A DNA stretch of 37,770 nucleotides from Oscillospiraceae bacterium. Lineage in GTDB: Bacteria; Bacillota; Clostridia; Oscillospirales; Oscillospiraceae. A program made the position numbers and the translations under genes. Below, in pieces: positions 23,365-31,553 of this stretch; position 1 is the first letter of the stretch, and each line of letters begins with the position of its first letter. Under the pieces are notes generated by a model. That model was not told the origin of the DNA, searched no databases, and worked only from the letters and a program-made list of their open reading frames with translations. The stretch lies in contig JAAZCZ010000109.1 in the NCBI GenBank assembly GCA_012513005.1, positions 1 to 37,770 on the forward strand. Direction: 5' to 3'.

Positions 23365-23461
23365 ACAAAACTCCTATACTGTGATGTGAGCAGTAATCAT
23401 TATAACACAAAGAGTAATTTTTTTGTCTATATTCACATATATGTTACAATTCTTTTGCTTA

Positions 23462-23496
23462 TGTCAATTGACAAAAATCATATTAAATAATACTAT
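23462..23496 (+). promoter_or_regulatory. Promoter of the hydrolase gene within a 12-bp palindrome of divergent -35 boxes
   Basis: TTGACA (23468-23473), 17-nt spacer, TACTAT (23491-23496) drives the + strand hydrolase gene. The -35 is half of the perfect palindrome TGTCAATTGACA (23462-23473), whose other half is a consensus -35 for the minus strand toward mscS, although the matching minus-strand -10 is weak. Confidence 0.7.
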
Positions 23497-23532
23497 GATT
23501 TTAGTTATATTGTAAAAATATGGAGGTGTGAA

Positions 23533-24345
23533 GTGAGAAGCTACGACGAAATGATGCAGTCATTTGATGGCACAAAGCTCTATCTGAAAGCCGAGTTGCC
23601 GGAAAAAATGAAGGCAGTTTGTGTTTTTGTTCACGGACTCTGTGAACATCAGGGCAGATACGACTATGTGGCTGAAAAGTTTTATGAGGCAAAAATCGGA
23701 ACCTACAGATTCGATCACAGAGGTCACGGAAAAAGCGAGGGCGAAGAGAGCCACTATTCCGATTACAACGAAATGCTAAAAGACACAGATGAAGTTGTGA
23801 ATAAGGCAATGGCAGAAAACCCGGAGATTCCGATTTTTCTCTTGGGGCACAGCATGGGTGGCTTTTGCGTAGCCCTATACGGAGCAAAGTATCCCGAAAA
23901 AGAGATAAGCGGTATTATTACGAGCGGAGCGTTAACCCGCGACAACGCAAAAATAATTCTTGGAATACAGAAGGGAATGGATGTACATACACGCATACCC
24001 AACGCCCTTGCAGAGGGAGTTTGCAGTGTAATAGGGATAATCGAGTGCTACAAAACAGACCCTCTTGTCAGAAAATCATTCACAGCAGGTCTCTGCTATG
24101 CAATAGCAGACGGGCTTAAGTGGTATGAAAAGAATGTAGGCACATTCTCATTTCCTATTCTAATGATGCACGGTGAAAAAGACGGGCTTGTGTCTGTCCA
24201 AGATACCTACGATTTTTTCACACTTGTTTCCTCGGAAGACAGGCAGATGAAAATCTACGGCGGGCTTCTGCACGAAATTCTAAACGAGTTTTGCAGGGGA
24301 GAGGTAATAGCAGATACAGTAGCATGGATAGAGCGGAGAGCCTAA
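23533..24345 (+). CDS. Alpha/beta hydrolase, monoacylglycerol lipase-like
   Basis: Serine hydrolase of the Hydrolase_4 kind, related to monoacylglycerol lipases and lysophospholipases. The catalytic triad is readable: S107 in the elbow GHSMGG, D217 in MMHGEKDGLV and H247 in GGLLHEIL; the oxyanion region is VHGLCEHQGRY (34-44). Length 270 aa, no signal peptide, so probably cytoplasmic. The start is GTG 23533 with TGGAGG ending 6 nt upstream. The natural substrate is not readable from sequence. Confidence 0.92.
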   Translation: MRSYDEMMQSFDGTKLYLKAELPEKMKAVCVFVHGLCEHQGRYDYVAEKFYEAKIGTYRFDHRGHGKSEGEESHYSDYNEMLKDTDEVVNKAMAENPEIPIFLLGHSMGGFCVALYGAKYPEKEISGIITSGALTRDNAKIILGIQKGMDVHTRIPNALAEGVCSVIGIIECYKTDPLVRKSFTAGLCYAIADGLKWYEKNVGTFSFPILMMHGEKDGLVSVQDTYDFFTLVSSEDRQMKIYGGLLHEILNEFCRGEVIADTVAWIERRA

Positions 24346-24376
24346 GGGCTATTATTATAAGAAAGAGAGAAGAAAA

Positions 24377-24928
24377 ATAAAAAAGATTTTAGCAATACTT
24401 CTAATCAGCGTTCTAATCTTAAGCCTATGCGCCTGCGGGGCAAAGCCGGCAGAAACTAAGCCGGAAACAAAACCTGCAGAGGGCGGCACAGCAGCTCCCG
24501 CAGAAGGCGGAGAGAAACCAGTTGGCAGTGTGTTTGTAGGTAAGGGCTACACAATTGCATACCCCGAAACGGTAGAAGAAGTAACCGATTCATTGGGAAA
24601 CAAGGTACTCGAAGACAAGGCGGGCGTGTGGTCTGCAAATACTTCTCTAAGTGACGACTATGCGTATGACGAAACAGTAGCAAAATTTAGCAAAAACCTT
24701 CAAAACTCTGAGGGCTTCAAATCAGAAAATTTGACAATAGGTGACATGGAAGCTGTGAAGCTCACTTATGTCGACAGCATTGGTTCAAATGTCCTGTATC
24801 TGATCAAGCTAAACGACAATGCGGCAGTATTCTTAAACTTTTCCGCCCAAAAATCTGCAACAACGGTAGAGCAGCTTGAAACAAATGCCGACCTTGTGGC
24901 AACGGCAAGCGGAGTTAAGGCAGGCTGA
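24377..24928 (+). CDS. Putative lipoprotein with apparent AUA start codon
   Basis: The function is unknown. Read from ATA 24377, the protein begins (M)KKILAILLISVLILSLCAC, a classic lipoprotein signal with lipid-carrying C20 (LCAC lipobox), a low-complexity linker rich in P, E, G and K (residues 21-48) and a globular part of about 130 residues. No ATG, GTG or TTG occurs in frame between the stop codon at 24329 and the GTG at 24530, which lies after the signal peptide and cannot be the real start if the protein is exported. GAGAGAAG (24365-24372) could serve as a weak ribosome binding site. ATT 24386 is a less likely start. The gene follows the hydrolase by 31 nt. A sequencing error or an ATG-to-ATA mutation are alternatives. 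Confidence 0.7.
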   Translation: MKKILAILLISVLILSLCACGAKPAETKPETKPAEGGTAAPAEGGEKPVGSVFVGKGYTIAYPETVEEVTDSLGNKVLEDKAGVWSANTSLSDDYAYDETVAKFSKNLQNSEGFKSENLTIGDMEAVKLTYVDSIGSNVLYLIKLNDNAAVFLNFSAQKSATTVEQLETNADLVATASGVKAG

Positions 24929-24949
24929 CAAAACTAATAATCTAATAGC

Positions 24950-24985
24950 AAATTCGGGGCTGCATAATGCAGCCCCGAATTTTTA
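24950..24985. terminator. Bidirectional intrinsic terminator
   Basis: Perfect 15-bp stem AAATTCGGGGCTGCA (24950-24964) with TGCAGCCCCGAATTT (24968-24982), TAA loop, T-run at the plus-strand end. It separates the lipoprotein gene (+) from the convergent coiled-coil gene (-). Confidence 0.93.
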
Positions 24986-25010
24986 CGCTTTTAAGCTAAA
25001 ATATTAGATA

Positions 25011-25535
25011 TTATTTTTCTTCTTCTGCTTTAGGCTCTTCGGCTGTTTCAACTATCTCGACCTCAATGTCGGGATGTATTTCCTCGGCCGGTTTTTCCTC
25101 AGGCGCTACAAAGGTAGCGTCGTTTTCTGTCTTATCCACAACAGTTTCAAAATTCTCCTCGCTACCGGTGGAGGTTAAAGCCTCTCCGATTGAAGCTTTA
25201 AGCTCAGACAGCTCATCTTCAATCTGCTTTGTTCTCTCGTCGGCAAGGCGAACAGCCTCAAAAAGCTGCTCATAAATTTCGCCGGGATTGTCCTTGTTAG
25301 ACTCATAATAATAAAGCCCCAGAGCTGCATATGCCTTGTTTAAGCTGTCTTTTTGGTTGTTTAAGTCAAGAGAGAGAGTAGCTAAACGGTTAAGTGCCTT
25401 AGCCTTAACACCTGCATCACGGGTTATTTCCTTTGCCTTAGCACCGGTAATCATTGCAAGGTCTCTTGCAGCCTCAGAAAAACTCTTAAATGCGGACATA
25501 AACTTTTCTTTGTAATCGTTATTGTTGTTGTTCAT
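25011..25535 (-). CDS. Conserved-looking coiled-coil protein of unknown function
   Basis: Not recognised. The 174-residue protein starts with an asparagine run (MNNNNN), then an amphipathic helical region (residues 8-55, AFKSFSEAARDLAMITGAKAKEITRD), a helix containing AYAALGLYYYESNK (about 68-81), a coiled-coil (ADERTKQIEDELSELKASI, 98-116) and a highly acidic tail rich in E and P (125-174). There is no membrane segment or signal. It lies 43 nt after lgt on the same strand and ends just before a terminator, so it is probably the last gene of the M16-lgt series. Confidence 0.75.
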   Translation of the reverse strand: MNNNNNDYKEKFMSAFKSFSEAARDLAMITGAKAKEITRDAGVKAKALNRLATLSLDLNNQKDSLNKAYAALGLYYYESNKDNPGEIYEQLFEAVRLADERTKQIEDELSELKASIGEALTSTGSEENFETVVDKTENDATFVAPEEKPAEEIHPDIEVEIVETAEEPKAEEEK

Positions 25536-25577
25536 AATTAACCTCCAATTTTATTTACACAATTATTGTATTACTAA

Positions 25578-26459
25578 TCACTCTGCTGTTGCGGTCGTAA
25601 CTTCCGCAGCACTTTCATTTTTTATACGGTTAACATACATTTCGGGGTGCTTTCTTTTTGAATTATAAATAAGCAGGGCAACTGAAATTACCAGGGATAA
25701 TATGCCGACAAGCTGAGATGTGCGTATGCCGGTGCCTAAGAAATAGAGGCTGTCTGTGCGCAGACCTTCAATCATGGCACGGGCTGCACCATACCAGCCG
25801 ACATACATAATAAATGCCTGACCGTCGTATTTGCGTTTGCCCTTATTAATCCAAACATAAAGCAGTATAAAGCCCAAAAGGCTCCAGAGACTTTCATAAA
25901 GGAATGTGGGATGCACATAAACAGTCTGCGCTCCGGGCTTGGTAAGTCCCATGCGGCAGAATATTTCAGTCTCATAGCCGAAGGCTTCGCGGTTAATAAA
26001 GTTAGCCCAGCGACCGATGACCTGACCCAAAATTAAACTCGTACCCAAGTTATCTAAAGCAGCACCGAATGGGATTTTCTTCACTTTACACCAGATAACG
26101 GCAGTAAGTGAGCCGGCAATTATGCCGCCGTACATACCGATGCCGCCTTCCCAAATTTTCACAATGTCAATCAGATTATCTTTATATCTGTCCCATTCAC
26201 AGGCAACGTAATAAATGCGGCAGCCTATTATTGCAATGGGCAAAATCCATAGAGCAAGCTCATAAAGCTCATCTGCCGTCAGACCAAAACGGGGAGCTCT
26301 CTTAGCAGCAAAAATAACAGCAAGCAAAACAGCAAGAGCGGTTATAACTCCGTAATAATAAATAGTTCTGCCAAAAAGTGTAAAGCCGGCAGGCGGGTTA
26401 ATTGCTAAGTCTCCCAGCATCGGAAAGCTTATCACAGCATCGCGCATCATAGTATCCAT
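25578..26459 (-). CDS. lgt: Prolipoprotein diacylglyceryl transferase
   Basis: Transfers diacylglycerol from phosphatidylglycerol to the lipobox cysteine, the first step of lipoprotein maturation. The family signature is GRWANFINREAFG at 149-161; other conserved parts are YYYGVITAL (34-42), GGIGMYGGIIAG (105-116) and HPTFLYESLW. It has about seven membrane segments and is 293 aa, normal for the family. GAAGGGG lies upstream of the ATG at 26459. Two lipoprotein genes in this window (18677 and 24377) depend on this enzyme. Confidence 0.96.
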   Translation of the reverse strand: MDTMMRDAVISFPMLGDLAINPPAGFTLFGRTIYYYGVITALAVLLAVIFAAKRAPRFGLTADELYELALWILPIAIIGCRIYYVACEWDRYKDNLIDIVKIWEGGIGMYGGIIAGSLTAVIWCKVKKIPFGAALDNLGTSLILGQVIGRWANFINREAFGYETEIFCRMGLTKPGAQTVYVHPTFLYESLWSLLGFILLYVWINKGKRKYDGQAFIMYVGWYGAARAMIEGLRTDSLYFLGTGIRTSQLVGILSLVISVALLIYNSKRKHPEMYVNRIKNESAAEVTTATAE

Positions 26460-26472
26460 AAAATAAACCCCT

Positions 26473-27747
26473 TCAATTTGATTTCGGCATTAAAACCGAC
26501 ACCGCAAGATTATCACTTAATATATTGTCGCAAATAAATCTGCTGCACTCATCTGAATCAATAGAGTCAAAAAGTGCAAACTCAGATAAAGGCTCATATC
26601 CGCAAAAAGCAGCATCAGCAAGGTCATAGCAGATAGAATCAAAGGATTCCAGAGAGCGGAGCTTATATCCGTAGGTTGCGGCTTTAACTCTAAGTAAATC
26701 CCTCTTGTCAATACCGTTTTCCCTAATATTCTGCAAAGTCTGTGCAAAACTCTCCAAAACTCTGTCGGGCTCGGGGCTTTCACAGCCGGCTAAAAACATT
26801 CCGGTGCCGGGCAGATAATCGATATAAGAAGAAAAGCCCACTCGAATCATTCCGCTTTTATAAAGCGTTGTGTAAAACGGTGAGGATTTTCCAAAAACAG
26901 CTCCGAGCGCAATTTCAGAGACAAGCGAAGCGCGCAAAAGTGCAGAGCCCTCTTTTGGCATGACCTTGCAGCCGAAAACAAGCTGGGGAGCCGAAACATC
27001 GGCATCCTTTGTAACCCTACTTTTTATAGGTGCCAAGACCTCGGGGTGCCCGTAATCAGGCAGAGCTTTTTCTGCAAAGCCGGCAGGAGTAAGGGCGCGC
27101 GCAGCATCGAAAACAGCCTGCGGGTCAACATCTCCTGCAACAGTTAATGCCATGTTAGAGGGATTATAAAAAGCCGAATGGCAGGTATATAGCGTGTCTG
27201 CCGTAATCTCAGAAATACTCTGCTTTGTCCCCAAAATTGGGGTAGCAACCGGGTGATTTTCATACATGCAGGAATATAAATTGCTCAGATTAACGCTGCT
27301 CATTCGCCCTTCCCACATTCTGATTTCCTGCTCTATTATTCCTCTTTCCTTCGCCACGGATTCCTCCGTAAAATAGGGAGTCATAACAAATGAGAGCAGA
27401 GTGCTGAGATTAGCATCAAAGTTGTCGGTGCAGTCAAAGTGATATGCTGTCATATCATATGAAGTAAAGGCGTTAGGGGAGGCACCGTTTAATGCAAAGG
27501 CTCCGTCAACGCTGCCGTCGGGGTTATCAAAGAGCTTATGCTCAAGAAAATGGGCAACACCGGCAGGCGACTTAATAAGTTTTTCGCCCAATGTAAAATT
27601 TTGCATAACCGAGCCGTAGTTGACGGCAAAAAAAGCGGTTTTAGAATTAAATCCGGGTTTAACGGAAACTAATATTTTAAGACCGTTATCCAGAGTTTCT
27701 ATATATAAGCTCTCACCTAAGCTTCGGTATTCCTTAATCATTATCAT
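26473..27747 (-). CDS. M16 family zinc metallopeptidase (catalytic partner, YmfH-like)
   Basis: Insulinase-family peptidase. The inverted zinc motif HxxEH is intact: H66, E69, H70 in AHFLEHKLFD. The protein is 424 aa with the expected two M16 halves. It starts at ATG 27747 or at the nearby ATG 27741, overlapping the end of the upstream M16 gene by 14 or 8 nt. Such pairs, one active and one inactive, are known in Bacillota (YmfF and YmfH) and in mitochondrial processing peptidase. The substrate is unknown; a role in peptide processing or turnover is inferred from the family only. Confidence 0.9.
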   Translation of the reverse strand: MIMIKEYRSLGESLYIETLDNGLKILVSVKPGFNSKTAFFAVNYGSVMQNFTLGEKLIKSPAGVAHFLEHKLFDNPDGSVDGAFALNGASPNAFTSYDMTAYHFDCTDNFDANLSTLLSFVMTPYFTEESVAKERGIIEQEIRMWEGRMSSVNLSNLYSCMYENHPVATPILGTKQSISEITADTLYTCHSAFYNPSNMALTVAGDVDPQAVFDAARALTPAGFAEKALPDYGHPEVLAPIKSRVTKDADVSAPQLVFGCKVMPKEGSALLRASLVSEIALGAVFGKSSPFYTTLYKSGMIRVGFSSYIDYLPGTGMFLAGCESPEPDRVLESFAQTLQNIRENGIDKRDLLRVKAATYGYKLRSLESFDSICYDLADAAFCGYEPLSEFALFDSIDSDECSRFICDNILSDNLAVSVLMPKSN

Positions 27748-29047
27748 CAGTATCCTTTGCGTTTTCGGAAGTTTTATTGTCCCTCATAAGATAAACAGTA
27801 TCGAGCACAACACTATCGGCAATTCCAGCTAAATCAGCGGGTGTAACCCTCATACAGAGCTCAGAAAGCTCCAAGGGCAGCATAAACTGGGATGATGCCA
27901 ACTGGTTGAGAATAAAAGACTGCATAGAATAGGCGCTGTCGGCAACAGAGCGATAACTGCTCACACAGCTTTGAATAGCTGCGGACATTTCAAACTCTGA
28001 GATTTCTCCCCTTCTAATGGCATCAAGCTGATTAAATATTTCGCTAAGAGCAGCATCATAGTCATCCTCAGATATACCGCAGGAGGCAAATAATACTCCC
28101 TTAAAACGGTCAACAAACGAGCTTATATTATAGCAGAGCGACATTTTTTCTCTAACATTGACAAAAAGCTTAGAACTCATATCTCCACCAAACACAGAGT
28201 TAAAAACCATGAGTGACGCCAAATCCGGGTTTTTCATATAATCTCCGAGTCTCCACCCGACTATAAGCTTTTCCTGCTCTGTATCCTCATCCTCAAAAAC
28301 AGTTCGGGGCACAAAATCCTCGCTTGGAAATTTAATTTCTGTTTCCGGCAGATTTTTAATAACAGTTCTGGGCAACACGGCAAGCTCCTCGGTCAAAACA
28401 GATAAAAGGTCATCAATAGGCATGGAGCCGCAGTAAATAATATCAATGGGTGCTGTCTGAATAAGCTCCCGGTATATTTTAGTGAGTTTTAAGTAATTAA
28501 TGGACTTAGCTTCGGGCGCAGTTCCCATGGCACTAATTGCATACGCTTCGCCCTCAAACATCTTGTCTAAAAGCCTAATCTGAGCATAGGCACCCTTATC
28601 GTTCTTAAGTGACAATATTTGCTCAATATGCTTATCTCTCTCACTGTTTACATACTCCTGCAATAATAGCCCGCCGTGCGTGTTTGGTCTCAGCAGCAAA
28701 TCAAACAAGAGAGAAATAACAGGAGCGGCTACCTTAGTGCCCTCCGGTAAAAACTTGTCATCAGGGAAAGAGCTTAAAAAGCCGACATACTGAGTCTCGC
28801 CGATTTTTCTGTTAATGGGAGAAATTGAAGAGCCGTACATTTCCTCAAGTGCGGCTGAAATCTGCTCCATGTCGGGAAGTGACTTGCTGCCCCGCAGCAG
28901 CACATGGGGAATAACAGCGTGTGCAGCTGCCGTATTTGAATCTAAGGCAGATTTAATCCAAACGGAAAAAACTCCCGTCTTAAATTTGTCGGTATTAACA
29001 TATATAAGGCGCACACCCGGCAAAAGGTCTCGCTTGTCAATTAACAT
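27734..29047 (-). CDS. M16 family peptidase homologue without zinc motif (YmfF-like partner)
   Basis: M16 fold of 437 aa. Where the active partner has HxxEH this protein reads AHAVIPHVLLRGSKSLPDMEQ (residues 42-62), without the glutamate and with wrong spacing, so it is expected to be catalytically inactive and to act as the substrate-binding or scaffold half of a dimer. The C-terminal M16 half is recognisable (SSKLFVNVREKMSLCYNISS). Its end overlaps the catalytic M16 gene, which implies co-translation. GGAGG lies before the ATG at 29047. Confidence 0.88.
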   Translation of the reverse strand: MLIDKRDLLPGVRLIYVNTDKFKTGVFSVWIKSALDSNTAAAHAVIPHVLLRGSKSLPDMEQISAALEEMYGSSISPINRKIGETQYVGFLSSFPDDKFLPEGTKVAAPVISLLFDLLLRPNTHGGLLLQEYVNSERDKHIEQILSLKNDKGAYAQIRLLDKMFEGEAYAISAMGTAPEAKSINYLKLTKIYRELIQTAPIDIIYCGSMPIDDLLSVLTEELAVLPRTVIKNLPETEIKFPSEDFVPRTVFEDEDTEQEKLIVGWRLGDYMKNPDLASLMVFNSVFGGDMSSKLFVNVREKMSLCYNISSFVDRFKGVLFASCGISEDDYDAALSEIFNQLDAIRRGEISEFEMSAAIQSCVSSYRSVADSAYSMQSFILNQLASSQFMLPLELSELCMRVTPADLAGIADSVVLDTVYLMRDNKTSENAKDTDDND

Positions 29048-29076
29048 TTTATGCCTCCATAGAGCTTTATCAAATT

Positions 29077-29082
29077 ATTATA
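29077..29082 (-). promoter_or_regulatory. Extended -10 promoter of the M16-lgt series
   Basis: Minus strand TATGGTATAAT with TATAAT at 29082-29077 preceded by TGG, an extended -10. No good -35 lies at the right distance, which is normal for extended -10 promoters. It is 30 nt before the first M16 start. Confidence 0.6.
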
Positions 29083-29182
29083 CCATATTGACTAAGCTCA
29101 ATACAGTAAAATATTTATTAATTTATCCAATAAAGCGGCGAAATAAAGCATAATAAATGTAAGAGCTGTTAAGTAAAAAGAC

Positions 29183-29211
29183 TTGACAGCAATATAAGCT
29201 GCATGTATAAT
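29183..29211 (+). promoter_or_regulatory. Perfect consensus sigma-A promoter of the ylxM-ffh operon
   Basis: TTGACA (29183-29188), exactly 17-nt spacer, TATAAT (29206-29211), with 37 nt to the ylxM start. It is the only promoter in the window that matches both hexamers perfectly, in line with high expression of the operon. Confidence 0.92.
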
Positions 29212-29248
29212 TCATAGCGTCAGTAAAACAGCAGAAGGAGGGCTATAA

Positions 29249-29593
29249 GTGGAAGATAAAATATATACGTCAAGACTGTCCGACTTTTATAAAGACCTCC
29301 TCACAGAAAAGCAGCGCGAGTATTTCCTATCCTATGTAAACGACGACCTCTCGCTCTCAGAAATTGCAGATATAAGCGGCATAAGCAGGCAGGGTGTTTG
29401 GGATACTATTAAAAAAGCAAGCAAAATGCTAAACGACTTTGAAAGCAAAGTGGGATATATGCAGTACTACGACAAGGTGAGTAGTGCTTTAGATGCAGCC
29501 CAGGCTCATCTTACTGAGCTTTCAGAGCATAAAGACAGCAGTGTAAGTGAGTGTGCCAAAAGGGCAATAGATGCCCTTAGCAGCATCAGGTGA
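29249..29593 (+). CDS. ylxM: YlxM/UPF0122 family helix-turn-helix protein
   Basis: A small protein encoded next to ffh in many Bacillota and thought to act with the signal recognition particle. The 114-residue product has the sigma70 region 4-like helix-turn-helix YVNDDLSLSEIADISGISRQGVWDTIKKA in residues about 30-58 (read in two parts). The start is GTG 29249 with GAAGGAGGG upstream. It is followed after 18 nt by ffh, the usual arrangement. Confidence 0.94.
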   Translation: MEDKIYTSRLSDFYKDLLTEKQREYFLSYVNDDLSLSEIADISGISRQGVWDTIKKASKMLNDFESKVGYMQYYDKVSSALDAAQAHLTELSEHKDSSVSECAKRAIDALSSIR

Positions 29594-29611
29594 TTAATAT
29601 CGGAGGTTATT

Positions 29612-30961
29612 ATGGCATTTGAAAGCCTGTCAGATAAGCTAAACGAAACCTTCTCACGCCTTAAAGGCAAGGGTCGTTTAACCGAAATGGACATAAACGA
29701 AGCCATGCGAGATGTGCGACTTGCACTCTTAGAGGCCGATGTGAGCTTTAAGCTTGTTAAAGACTTTATAGCAAAAGTCAGCGAAAGAGCCAAGAACAAA
29801 GAGGTCCTAGAGAGTCTCTCGCCGGCTCAAATGGTAATTAAAATAGTAAACGATGAGCTTTGCACTCTAATGGGCAGCGAAAACCGCAAGCTAAACATGT
29901 CCTCAAAACCGCCAACGGTAGTTATGATGGTAGGGCTTCAGGGAGCAGGTAAAACAACAAACGCAGCCAAGCTTGCAGGCATGTTTAAAAGGCAGAATAA
30001 AAGGCCGCTACTTGTCGCCTGCGACGTATACAGACCGGCTGCAATACAGCAGCTTGAAACAGTCGGCAAGCAGCTCGATATACCTGTGTTCCAGCAGGGG
30101 CAGGGAAATCCTGTAGAAATTGCACAAGCCGGCATAGAAAACGCAAAACGCTACGGTAACGACTTAGTGTTCTTAGACACTGCAGGTCGCTTGCACATAG
30201 ACGAAGAATTGATGAACGAGCTTTCAGCAATAAAAAAAGCAGTTAACCCCGCGGAAATTATGCTCGTTGTAGATTCCATGACAGGTCAGGATGCGGTAAA
30301 CGCAGCCACAGCATTTGACGAGGCTCTGGAAATTACCGGAATACTCATGACAAAGCTCGACGGTGACGCCAGGGGCGGCGCCGCTCTCTCAATCAGCGCA
30401 GCAACAGGAAAGCCTATCAAATTTGTCGGCACGGGCGAAAAACTCGATAAAATCGAAGCCTTCTACCCGGACAGAATGGCAGGCAGGATTTTAGGCATGG
30501 GCGACGTGCTCACCCTTATAGAAAAAGCAGAGCACAGCTTTGACGAAAAAAAGACTCTGGAAATGGCAGAGCGCCTAAAACAAAATAAGTTCACACTCAC
30601 AGACTACTACGAGCAGCTCACATCGCTCAAAAAAATGGGCTCACTCGACGATATAATGGGAATGATACCCGGCATGAATTCAAAAAAGCTCCAAGGAGTA
30701 AAGCCGGACGAAAAGGCCCTTTCAACAACAGAAGCAATAATACTCTCAATGACACCCAAGGAGCGGGATAACCCTGCTATCTTAGGCAGCTCAAGAAAAA
30801 AGCGAATAGCGGCAGGAAGCGGAACCTCGGTAGTCGAGGTAAACAGGCTCATAAAGCAGTTTGAAATGATGCAGAGTATGATAAAGCAGTTTTCCGGGAA
30901 CAGCAGAAAACTCAAAAAACTCGGAAAATTCGGCGGCATGGGCGGTCTGCCCGGTTTTTAA
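29612..30961 (+). CDS. ffh: Signal recognition particle protein Ffh
   Basis: GTPase that binds SRP RNA and signal sequences and targets nascent membrane proteins to FtsY and SecYEG. The N domain is at about 1-95, the G domain follows with GLQGAGKTT (108-116), the DTAGR motif in FLDTAGRLHIDE and TKLDGDARGGAAL; the methionine-rich M domain (about 305-449) ends GKFGGMGGLPGF. Length 449 aa is normal. It is the second gene after ylxM. The SRP RNA gene is not in this window. Confidence 0.97.
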   Translation: MAFESLSDKLNETFSRLKGKGRLTEMDINEAMRDVRLALLEADVSFKLVKDFIAKVSERAKNKEVLESLSPAQMVIKIVNDELCTLMGSENRKLNMSSKPPTVVMMVGLQGAGKTTNAAKLAGMFKRQNKRPLLVACDVYRPAAIQQLETVGKQLDIPVFQQGQGNPVEIAQAGIENAKRYGNDLVFLDTAGRLHIDEELMNELSAIKKAVNPAEIMLVVDSMTGQDAVNAATAFDEALEITGILMTKLDGDARGGAALSISAATGKPIKFVGTGEKLDKIEAFYPDRMAGRILGMGDVLTLIEKAEHSFDEKKTLEMAERLKQNKFTLTDYYEQLTSLKKMGSLDDIMGMIPGMNSKKLQGVKPDEKALSTTEAIILSMTPKERDNPAILGSSRKKRIAAGSGTSVVEVNRLIKQFEMMQSMIKQFSGNSRKLKKLGKFGGMGGLPGF

Positions 30962-31018
30962 TGCGGCATAGCGCGACTGCGCTTTGCATATAGAGATACT
31001 AATTTGGAGGTGAAATAC

Positions 31019-31255
31019 ATGGTAAAAATCAGACTTCGCAGAATGGGAGCAAAGAAAGCCCCTTTCTACAGAATTGTGGTTGCAGACTCTCGCGCTCCTC
31101 GTGACGGAAGATTCATTGAGGAACTGGGAACATATGATCCTACAGCCGAAAGCAACAAGCTCAAGGTAAACCTCGAGCGTGCAAAATACTGGGTATCCCA
31201 AGGAGCCCAGCCTACCGAGACTGTCAGGGTCCTGCTCAAGAAAGCAGAAGCGTAG
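31019..31255 (+). CDS. rpsP: 30S ribosomal protein S16 (bS16)
   Basis: A 78-residue small-subunit assembly protein: MVKIRLRRMGAKKAPFYRIVV then DSRAPRDGRFIEELGTYDP and the C-terminal SQGAQPTETVRVLLKK. The start ATG at 31019 is preceded by TTGGAGGTG; an upstream in-frame TTG lies inside that ribosome binding site and is not used. The gene order ffh-rpsP-khpA-rimM-trmD is the standard Bacillota one. Confidence 0.97.
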   Translation: MVKIRLRRMGAKKAPFYRIVVADSRAPRDGRFIEELGTYDPTAESNKLKVNLERAKYWVSQGAQPTETVRVLLKKAEA

Positions 31256-31270
31256 GCCAAAGGAGTAGTA

Positions 31271-31501
31271 ATGAAAGAGCTATTGACCTATATTATTCAG
31301 AGCCTCGTTGACAATCCAAACGAGGTTTCGGTGACCGAGCGCAATGTCTCCGGCGACATCATTTTTGAGGTCAGGGTCGAAGACTCGGATATGGGCAAGG
31401 TCATAGGCCGTCAAGGCAGGATAGTTAAAGAAATTCGCGTTCTGATGAAGGCGGTTGCCCAAAGAAAGGGCAAGAGAGTGTCTGTGGAAATCATGGACTA
31501 G
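31271..31501 (+). CDS. khpA: RNA-binding protein KhpA (KH domain)
   Basis: A 76-residue single KH domain protein which in Gram-positives pairs with KhpB (Jag) to bind many RNAs. The GxxG loop is G46-R-Q-G49 in VIGRQGRIVKEIR, in a type II KH fold. GGAG lies 7 nt before the ATG. It sits between rpsP and rimM as usual. Confidence 0.95.
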   Translation: MKELLTYIIQSLVDNPNEVSVTERNVSGDIIFEVRVEDSDMGKVIGRQGRIVKEIRVLMKAVAQRKGKRVSVEIMD

Positions 31502-31504
31502 TCA

Positions 31505-31530
31505 AAAGGGGGCGGTATTATGCCCCCTTT
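31505..31530 (+). terminator. Hairpin between khpA and rimM, possible internal attenuator
   Basis: Perfect 9-bp stem AAAGGGGGC (31505-31513) with GCCCCCTTT (31522-31530), 8-nt loop, followed by AGGTTTATAA rather than a clean T-run. It could reduce readthrough to rimM-trmD or stabilise the upstream rpsP-khpA mRNA; it is not a textbook terminator. Confidence 0.55.
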
Positions 31531-31553
31531 AGGTTTATAAACGGAGAATTAAT

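Noticed and set aside
31004..31018. TTG start giving five extra residues on S16
   Set aside because: This TTG lies within the TTGGAGGTG ribosome binding site; the S16 family starts at the ATG.
30791..31201. 136-codon minus-strand open frame across the ffh-rpsP junction
   Set aside because: Antisense to ffh and rpsP, with no domain recognisable and no promoter; shadow frame.
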